From positions 39,364,066 through 39,428,065 of the forward strand of contig NC_090323.1 in assembly GCF_040869045.1 (NCBI RefSeq): a DNA stretch of 64,000 bases, written 5' to 3'. The notes beneath the pieces were generated by a model. It was not told where the DNA came from and did no database searches. It was given only the letters and a program-made list of their open reading frames with translations. The stretch is from Eurosta solidaginis (taxonomy: Eukaryota > Arthropoda > Insecta > Diptera > Tephritidae). A program made the translations under genes and the position numbers. Positions 56,123 through 64,000 of this stretch are shown one piece after another; within the stretch, counting starts at the first letter, position 1, and every line of letters begins with the position of its first letter.

Positions 56123-57956
56123 AACAAGTAAGGAAAGTTAAGTTCGGGTGTAACCGAACATTACATACTCAGCTGAGAGCTTTGGAGACAAAATAAGGGA
56201 AAATCACCATATAGGAAAATGAACCTAGGGTAACCCTGGAATGTGTTTGTATGACATGGGTATCAAATGGAAGGTCTTAAAGAGTATTTTAAAAGGCAGT
56301 TGGCCTTAGTTCTATAGGTGGACGCCTTTTCGAGATATCGCCATAAAGGTGGACCAGGGGTGACTCTAGAATGTGTTTGTACGATATGGGTATCAAATGA
56401 AAGGTGTTAATGAGTATTTTAAATGGGAGTGGGCCTTAGTGCTATTGGTGGACGCCTTTTCGAGATATCGCCATAAAGGTGGACCAGGGATGACTCTAGA
56501 ATGTGTTTGTACGATATGGGTATCAAATGAAAGGTGTTAATGAGTATTTTAAAAGGAAGTGGGCCTTAGTTCTATAGGTGGACGCCTTTTCGAGATATCG
56601 CCATAAAGGTGGACCAGAGGTGACCCTACAATATGAAACGAAAGGTATTAAGGAGTATTTTAAAAGGAAGTGGGCCTTAGTTCACTAGGTGGATGCCTTT
56701 TCGAGATATCGCCAAAAAGGTGGACCAGGGGTGACTGTAGAATGTGTGTGTACGAAGTGGGTATCAAACTAAAGGTATTAATGAAGATTTTGAAAGGGAG
56801 TGTCCCTTAGTTGTATATGTGAAGGCGTCAATAAAGCAATCCAATCAACATGTTTCATCCCTTTTTGCGTATTTGGTAAAGAATTATGACATTTTTTTCA
56901 TTTTTGGAAATTTTCGATATCGAAAAAGTGGACGTGGTTATAGTCGGATTTCGCCCATTTTTAACACCAAGATAAATTTAGTTCAGATAAGTACGTGAAC
57001 TAAGTTTAGTGAAGATATGTCGATTTTTGCTCAAGTTATCGTGTTAACGGCCGAGCGAAAGGTCAGACGGTCGACTGTGTAACTGGGCGTGGCTTCAACC
57101 GATTTCGCCCATTTTCACAGAAAACAGTTATCGTCATAGAAGCTTTGCCCTAACCAAATTTCATACGAAGTGGTAAATTTTTGTTCGACTTATGGTATTA
57201 AAAGTATTCTAGACAAATTAAATGAAAACGGGCGGAGCCACGCCCATTTGAAATTTTCTTTTATTTTTGTATTTTGTTGCACTATATCATTACTGGAGTT
57301 GAATGTTGACATAATTTACTTATATACTGTAAAGATATTGAATTTTTTCATAAAATTTTACTTTTAAAAATTTTTTTTTTAAAGTGGGCGTGTTTTTCAT
57401 CCGATTGTGCTAATTTTTATTAGGCACACATATAGTAATAGGAGTAATGTTTCTGGCAAATTTCATCATGATATCTTCAACGACTGCCAAATTACAGCTT
57501 GCAAAACTTTGAAATTACCTTCTTTTAAAAGTGGACGGTGCCACGCCCATTGTCCAAAATTTTACTAACTTTCTATTTTGCGTCATAAGTTCAACCCACC
57601 TACCAAGTTTCATCGCTTTATCCGACTTTGGTAATGAATTATCGCGCTCTTTCGATTTTTCGAAATTTTCGATATCGAAAAAGTGGGCGTGGTTATAGTC
57701 CGATATCGTTCATTTTAAATAGCGATCTGAGATGAGTACCCAGGAACCTACATACCAAATTTCATCAAGATATCTCAAAATTTACTCAAGTTATTGTGTT
57801 AACGGACGGACGGACATGGCTCAATCAAATTTTTTTTCGATACTGATGATTTTGATATATAGAAGTCTATATCTATCTCGATTCCTTTATACCTGTACAA
57901 CCAACCGTTATCCAATCAAAGTTAATATACTCTGTGAGCTCTGCTCAACTGAGTAT
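56123..57956 (+). mobile_element. Hairpin-family element, second long copy (1.83 kb)
   Basis: It has the same order as 46142-48207: AACAAGTAAGGAAAG, GTTCGGGTGTAACCGAAC, a 130-bp array (56231-56860), the body with GTGGGCGTG motifs, GTGTTAACGGACGGACGG, and the end TCTGCTCAACTGAGTAT. It is preceded by an A run. The two copies differ in array length and by several deletions. It is non-coding. Confidence 0.8.
56231..56860 (+). repeat. 130-bp minisatellite inside the second long hairpin-family element
   Basis: Units start at 56231, 56361, 56491 and 56621 (exactly 130 bp apart) and at 56732 (a shortened unit lacking 19 bases). The middle units are nearly identical to each other, more so than in the 46-kb array, which suggests recent homogenisation. 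Confidence 0.92.
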
Positions 57957-59963
57957 AATAAACGAATTGCTTTACGCCTGTTTAACGGAAACTTTCCTTG
58001 CTTAAAGGACAAAAATTTCGGGTTGAACAAGTAAACCCTATTTCAGGCACATCACTTTCACTTCAATGTTTCTGAACTTTTGATATTTGGTTTGAGCTTA
58101 AGGCGGCGTTTTGATGGTTCATTGCATTCTTCAGGAAGTCTGGTAATTTAGTTTCAAGAACTAATTGCAGTTGTGTAGCACAAACTCGATTAGGGATATC
58201 TACCACATTTATCATAAAACATAGACTAGACGTCGAAAAACGGCTCTTAGAAACGACGGGTTGCTAATCGGAACACACATGAAAGCTGATGGTTTAACAG
58301 GCTTTCCGACCAAAACGAGCTCATATGATGTCAGTAGGACATTCTATAGGTTGTATACGTACAGAAATTATAACAACAATAACATGAGTATGAAGAAGTG
58401 AATATAAATAAAAAGTGAATTTACCAGTGCTCAACAACTGTGTAGGCAACACGGCTAATTTGCCAAAATCATAAATTTTACAACCTTCAGATTCTTAGTT
58501 CGATTAGAAGTTATTTTATTTGAGTACAAAGTAGTAAATAAAAACGCAAAGTGAATTCAAAAATGTTTCTGTCAAGATCGTCGATTTTACTATATTCATA
58601 ATAATAGTATGATCGGGAGTTGCTTTATCTACAGGGCCCGTATCGTATTTTCCGTTCCGTGACCGAAATCAATTTTTTAAATCGTAATAGCTCTGAAACG
58701 GGGAATCGAATTAAGGAAATATGTGAAACAGTGGCTACGAGTACCCATTAGATACACAGTTCATTATCATAGAAATGAAATTGATTTTTCATACGTGATA
58801 GTTTGCGACTGTAGAGTGGTGCCAATGTATAAGAAAACCAGCTGGTATTGTTGTTCCTTTGTATATTTATATAATTTTGACTGATGGTGATTCGAACACT
58901 TTAACCAGATCAGTTTGGCCTTCCCATGATAATGGGGCCACAAACCCTTTGCGAAACTTGATGTGTATGCTGAGAAACTCGTCTCATGTGATGTAACACA
59001 CTGTACACAGTTTAACAGTTAGTAACTTATCTATAAGTTATCGAAATTCTTGTTTTATGTATGTCAAGTGAAGCATTGCCTGTCAGTTAAGTGCAAAGAA
59101 AACGTGTCAAAAAAAGTCGCCGTGTATTCACAGTAAACCTTTTTAAATTGTTTCTCAAAATATTCATAATTATTTATTTAACTAGCGCCTTAGCAGCCTG
59201 AAAGCCAAAAAGAAAATGTCATATGATGCTATCTGAGAGATTATTACCCAAGTGTTAACTTCACCCGAGTTGGTGAGAACTGTTGATTTCTGAAAACATC
59301 CTAAACGAAGAAAATAAAACAGTTTAAAAGAACTCCCTTTTTTTCGCATTCATGTAGAAGAAGAAACTTTGTTCATTGAAACGGGCACCCTAATGTATAT
59401 TATTATTGCAAGTATATAGATTTGACTTCCTAAATTTTAATATTCAATGCAGTTTACACTTGCAAATTTAGTTATATGAATATATGTCACAATGCATTTT
59501 CAAGTCACGTTTTCGCTACAATGCCACCAACAACTGTCAAAAACTGATGTATGTATGTACTTGTAAGTATCTTATCAAAGGTTGTTCGTATGCACTCACT
59601 GTAATTGATGATGATGAGGTCACATGGGCAGACATAACATTTTCCGCTGATAAATTGTAAATACTACATGCGTATAAATATGGACTTAAATATGAAGGTT
59701 TAGAAGGCATGTGTGCCATATTTATGTATCGAAACCTACAGGACTGTCAATCTTCTCTAAGAGTAGTATCTCACTAATTCAAATAGGACTTGTTTAACAT
59801 AGATATAGAAGGAACTGCTTGAAATATAAAATCGTGTCCGGCCCGAAAATAAGTTTTCCTATACTGTATTTGTCCTATGAAGTGGGGAGTATATAAAACT
59901 TTAATCTTATTTTTATTATTCGTGCGGAAATTTCAGTACACAAATTTCCAATTTTTTTTTTTT
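57957..59963. other. Unassigned sequence
   Basis: No supportable gene or repeat family was found. It may hold regulatory sequence or an untranslated first exon of SPoCk, but nothing in it shows this. Confidence 0.35.
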
Positions 59964-60368
59964 ACACTCAGCTGAACAGAGCTCACAGAGTATATTAATT
60001 TGGTTCGCATAACGGCTGTCCGTAAAAACGATAACTTGAGTAAATTTTGAGGTATCTTAATGAAATTTGGTATGTAAATTTCTGCACACTCATCTCCGAT
60101 CGCTATCGAAATCGGACTATAACCACGCCCACTTTTTCGATATCGAAAATTTCGGAAAACCGTAAAAGTGCTATAATTTATTACCAAAGACGGATAAAGC
60201 GATAGGTGGGTTGACCTTATGACGCAGAATAGAAAATTATTAAAATTTTGGCCAATGGGCGTGGGACCGCCCACTTTTAAAACAAGGCAATTTAAAAGTT
60301 TTTCAAGCTGTAATTTGGCACCTGAGTATGTAATGTTCGGTTACACCCGAACTTAGCCCTCCTTACTT
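59964..60368 (-). mobile_element. Hairpin-family element, short deletion subfamily (complete)
   Basis: On the minus strand it starts AGGAGGGCTAAGTTCGGGTG and GTAACCGAACATTACATAC. It passes straight to CCAAATTACAGCTTG, skipping the minisatellite and about 1.6 kb, and ends TGTGAGCTCTGTTCAGCTGA. Both termini of the family are present at about 405 bp. The internal junction matches that at 18893-19199. Confidence 0.8.
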
Positions 60369-60419
60369 TTTTACCGTTTTTGTTCATTATAGAGCAAATA
60401 ACCACTATTGCATTCCAAT

Positions 60420-60910
60420 TTTTGTTTCTATATCGAGCTCTATCTCCAAATTTATCTCCATTGCTATAATTATCTATATTTCTATATCTACTTTTATGTC
60501 AGTCTCCATCTCAATCGCTGTCAGTACTATCTCTATCTCTATCTTAATTTTTATCTCTATCCGTACCTCTTGATCTCTACCTTATCCTTTCTATCTTAAT
60601 ACTCATCTCTTTTTCCATTTTTGTCTCAAACCTTACCATTTTTATAAAACTTTTTATCCCTTTCTTTACCTTTATCTCGATCTTCACCCTAACTTCAATC
60701 GCTGTCTCTATTTATCTCTTTCTTTATACAACTATCTGGCCTTACCTTCACCTTCTTCACATCTCTAAAATTATCTTTAGTTATAGATCCTATCTCAGTT
60801 TTAATCTATATCTATCCCTATATTTATTGCGCTTTCTTAAACTATCTCTATCCCTATATTTGTTTCAATCTATATCGCTATCTCTATCTCTTTCGCTATC
60901 AATATTTATA
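60420..60910 (+). repeat. Degenerate (CTATCT)n pyrimidine microsatellite
   Basis: TATCTCTATCTCTATC-type hexamers with interspersed TTATATCT variants. The plus frame at 60408-60599 (Y/L/F-rich) is an artefact of this. Confidence 0.75.
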
Positions 60911-62312
60911 AAAATACTCTTGCACTTCCTTTGTCTGAACGCTACTCCAAGTCCTCACCTCTATGGCTCCACCTATTTCCATTTCTTTCTATAATTATCT
61001 GTCATCCTAGCCCTCTACCGTTTCCTCTAAAATTGACGACAGTGGAAAAGTGAGAAGCGTTGGTATAGTAGTATATGTAAATATAGACAGCTAAAATTTT
61101 TTCTTATTGGAAAATTTTTGCCAGAACGTTTCAGGCTTGTAAAATATATGAAAATAAAAATTGCTCATCCTACTAGGTCTTTCAAACCTTTCCTTCGTCA
61201 GGAACTTGGGGTAGACATAACTCACCATGGATAGGTGAGGCTGGCAATTTGTTTGGAGAAGCTATAAATTGCTGTGGCAACCCGTTAAGCCTACGAAATG
61301 CCTCCTCTATCTCTAACGGCTTCTTCTCATGACTACAATCTCTTCGTGCTTTGAATCCTTTTCTTATGAGTCTTACCGCCCACTGATGAGAGCCATATAA
61401 AAAAAAAAATTGGACGTAGTTCTTCAGTTTAAGGCGTCCATTCCGACAATTTAGGGCAATTCAATATAAATAATGACAAAATAAGGTTCATATCATGCGG
61501 GAAAACAATTAGTGATATATGCATTTTACCAAAACCAATGGTTACATTTTGCCGGCATCATTATCAGAGGAATCTTCATGAGCAACTGATAAATGATTGT
61601 AGTTACATACAAATATTTACATATATGTATATATATCAATATATCTCGATTATTTACTTTGGCACACCGACTGGCTGACTAATTGACCGACTGATGTCGG
61701 CTGATGAAGCAACAAGACTTTATTGGTTTGTGGCGCAGGCAACTTTGTATGTCGTACGTTTGTATGAATAGAAAATTTACTTTGAGGTGATGAACTCAGT
61801 GGTGAATTGTTGGTTTAATGGTTGGCTGGTTGTGTGACTAAAATCTTAGATGCCAGATGGACATGACAACCACATGTCAACGCTGTAACATCAAACACAT
61901 ATTGTACAAAATTTTAATAATCAAAGCTGAGTGTTGAGATGGAGGGAGCGGCAATGACGGTGGATAAAGGATGTTAGTAATAATGTCATATAAGGGCAAT
62001 CTGTTGGTGGTGGTAAGCTGCATCGTATGTGCTCCAGCTTGCATACATTGTATATGTCGAACCTTTGTACATTTCATATGTCGATGCTTTCGATGAAAAC
62101 GAAGCCACCCACCTCGGAATGTCACGTGAAAGAAGAAAAATGGTATTTACAAAAACAGACTGTGCATATGAGTTTAATTAGAAGAAATGTCAATTCTTCA
62201 TGTGTATGCATTTGCGATCGTGCGATTGCATACATACATATGTACATAAACAATTTATAAGGGTGAAACGTAAGAATAGTCACAACTAGTTAAACGTCAA
62301 AGGAAGAAGCTA
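60911..62312. other. Unassigned sequence with a (TACAAC)n-family scrap
   Basis: 61198-61285 (TGGATAGGTGAGGCTGGCAA, then TTTGGAGAAGCTATAAATTG) is a minus-orientation fragment of the (TACAAC)n family. Nothing else is recognised. Confidence 0.4.
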
Positions 62313-64000
62313 CAGCAGCGAACACCTTAAGAGACGTAGCAATTTTTAGAAAATTTTGCCAACTAAAGTCTTTTTTTTTTAAATAATTTAAGAGACAATT
62401 TCCATAAATTTTTAACTGAAACTATGCAACTCAATTTCACAAACATTTTCAAAAAATTCAAAATTCGAAAAATTTTACGAAAATTTCAAACTTTTATTTT
62501 ATTTAGATTTTTCAGAAGATTCTAGGTAATCAGATTTGCATTTCGCCCTGCAGAACTTTTTCATTTTCTTCTACTTAATATGGTAGGTGTCACACCCATT
62601 TTACAAAGTTTTTTCTAAAGTTATATTTTGCGTCAATAAACTAATCGGATTACAATGTTTCATCCCTTTTTTCGTATTTGGTGTAGAATTATGGCATTTT
62701 TTTCATTTTTCAAAATTTTCGATATCGAAAAAGTGGGCGTGGTCATAGTCGGATTTCGGCCATTTTTCATACCAATACAAAATGAGCTCAGATAATTACG
62801 TGAACTGAGTTTAGTAAATATATATCAATTTTTGCTCAAGTTATCGTGTTAACGGCCCAGCGGAAGGACAGACGGTTGACTGTGTATAAAAACTGGGCGT
62901 GGCTTCAACGGATTTCGCCCTTCTTCACAGAAAACAGTTATCGTCCTAGAATCTAAGCCCCTACCAAATTTCACAAGGATTGGTAAATTTTTGTTCGACT
63001 TATGGCATTAAAAGTATCCTATACAAATTAAATGAAAAAGGGCGGAGCCACGCCCATTTTGAAATTTTCTTTTATTTTTGTATTTTGTTACACCATATCA
63101 TTACTGGAGTTGAAGGTTGACATAATTTACTTATATACTGTAAAGATATTAAATTTTTTGTTAAAATTTTACTTAAAAAAAATTTTTTTTAAAAGTGGGC
63201 GTGGTCCTTCTCCGATTTGCTAATTTTTATTAAGCGTACATATAGTAATAGGAGTAACGTTCCTGCCAAATTTCATCATGATATCTTCAACGACTGCCAA
63301 ATTACAGCTTGCAAAACTTCTAAATTACCTTCTTTTAAAAGTGGGCGGTGCCACGCCCATTGTCCAAGATTTTACTAATTTTCTATTCTGCGTCATAGGC
63401 TTAACTCACCTACCAAGTTTCATCGCTTTATCCGTCTTTGGTAATGAATTATCGCACTTTTTCGATTTTTTGAAAAAGTGGGCGTGGTTATAGTCCGATA
63501 TCGTTCATTTTAAATAGCGATCTGAGATGAGTGCCCAGGAACCTACATACCAAATTTCATCAAGATACCTCAAAATTTACTCAAGTTATCGTGTTAACGG
63601 ACGGACGGACGGACGGACATGGCTCAATCAAATTTTTTTTCGATACTGATGATTTTGATATATGGAAGTCAATTTTTTTCCCATCCAAGGATGTTTCAGA
63701 TTTTCGTCCATTTCAAAAAAATAATCTCGCTTTGCATAGAAGGAATTTTAAAACGCCCTTCGAAAAAAAATTGTCAAAAGTGATTGCGAGTTTCGAGACC
63801 CTTTAACTTGTACTTTGTAAGGCTAGAATTGATTGCCATTGCATACTCAGAAAAATTAAAAAAATTCCAAAAAAAAGATCGAAATTTTCGTAAACTTTTT
63901 CACGAGTTTTTGAATTTTTTTCAAACACGTTTTGACATTGGTTTGCATAGTTTTAGTTGCAAAACACATGGTTTTTCAAAAATTTTCCCAATTTATCGAA
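62313..64000. mobile_element. CAGCAGCG MITE, right end beyond window
   Basis: TA/CAGCAGCGAACACC opens the element. The interior shows AACTGAAACTATGCAACTCA, and after the nested insertion GGCTAGAATTGATTGCC and ATTGGTTTGCATAGTTTTAG. The right terminus is not reached before the window ends. A hairpin-family fragment lies inside (62541-63670). Confidence 0.55.
62541..63670 (+). mobile_element. Hairpin-family element, truncated at both ends, nested
   Basis: It matches 46973-48110 of the long copy, from CATTTCGCCCTGCAGAA through GGGCGGAGCCACGCCCATTT and GTGGGCGGTGCCACGCCC to GATATATGGAAGTC. Both the hairpin end with the minisatellite and the distal end are absent. A (GGAC)n run is expanded at 63599-63618. 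Confidence 0.75.

Overview
This is nuclear DNA of a higher dipteran, most probably a true fruit fly (Tephritidae). That is inferred from a clear insect calcium/manganese pump gene with GT-AG introns, from strong AT richness, and from dense interspersed repeats I associate with tephritid genomes. Nothing bacterial, organellar or viral was recognised.

Only one host gene can be supported. It is SPoCk, the secretory pathway Ca2+/Mn2+-ATPase (PMR1/ATP2C family), on the minus strand. Three coding exons are visible: 54168-52455, 3826-3511 and 2400-1701. They splice in frame (phase 1, then phase 2) into 909 residues covering all ten membrane segments and the stop codon. Only the extreme N-terminus, encoded further upstream, is missing. 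The intron between the first two visible exons is about 48.6 kb long, and almost everything else in the window lies inside it or in the flanks.

The intron is a graveyard of nested mobile elements. The classes seen are: (1) non-LTR retrotransposon remnants with RNase H, a C-terminal Cys/His knuckle and CCTAACCTAA tails (about ten copies); (2) two jockey-like reverse transcriptase elements; (3) an RTE-like endonuclease fragment; (4) a tRNA-derived SINE (five copies); (5) a family with (TACAAC)n tails (six copies plus scraps); (6) an LTR element reduced to LTR, primer site, 55 bases and LTR; (7) a 711-bp hAT-like MITE; (8) TA-flanked CAGCAGCGAACAC MITEs; and (9) a family beginning AACAAGTAAGG with the hairpin GTTCGGGTGTAACCGAAC, here compared with DINE-1/Helentron elements.

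Several insertions can be read to the base from their target duplications: CCAGG around the LTR pair, GGTGGAAGCATCAT around a jockey-like element, AAGGGGAAATA around a retroelement inside a 180-bp satellite, AGCTTTTCGCGA around an insertion of only 30 bp, and TGAGATT around a SINE. One hairpin-family element lies inside a jockey-like element with no visible duplication. The most unusual observation is that a 129-bp satellite (42.2-43.65 kb) is, in reverse complement, the same family as the 130-bp tandem units carried inside two of the hairpin elements (46.25-46.9 and 56.2-56.9 kb).

Layout: 0-1.7 kb 3' flank with a hAT MITE; 1.7-3.8 kb last two SPoCk exons; 3.8-52.5 kb giant intron; 52.5-54.2 kb large SPoCk exon; 54.2-64 kb further upstream intron or 5' flank with a purine tract, hairpin-family elements and a pyrimidine microsatellite.
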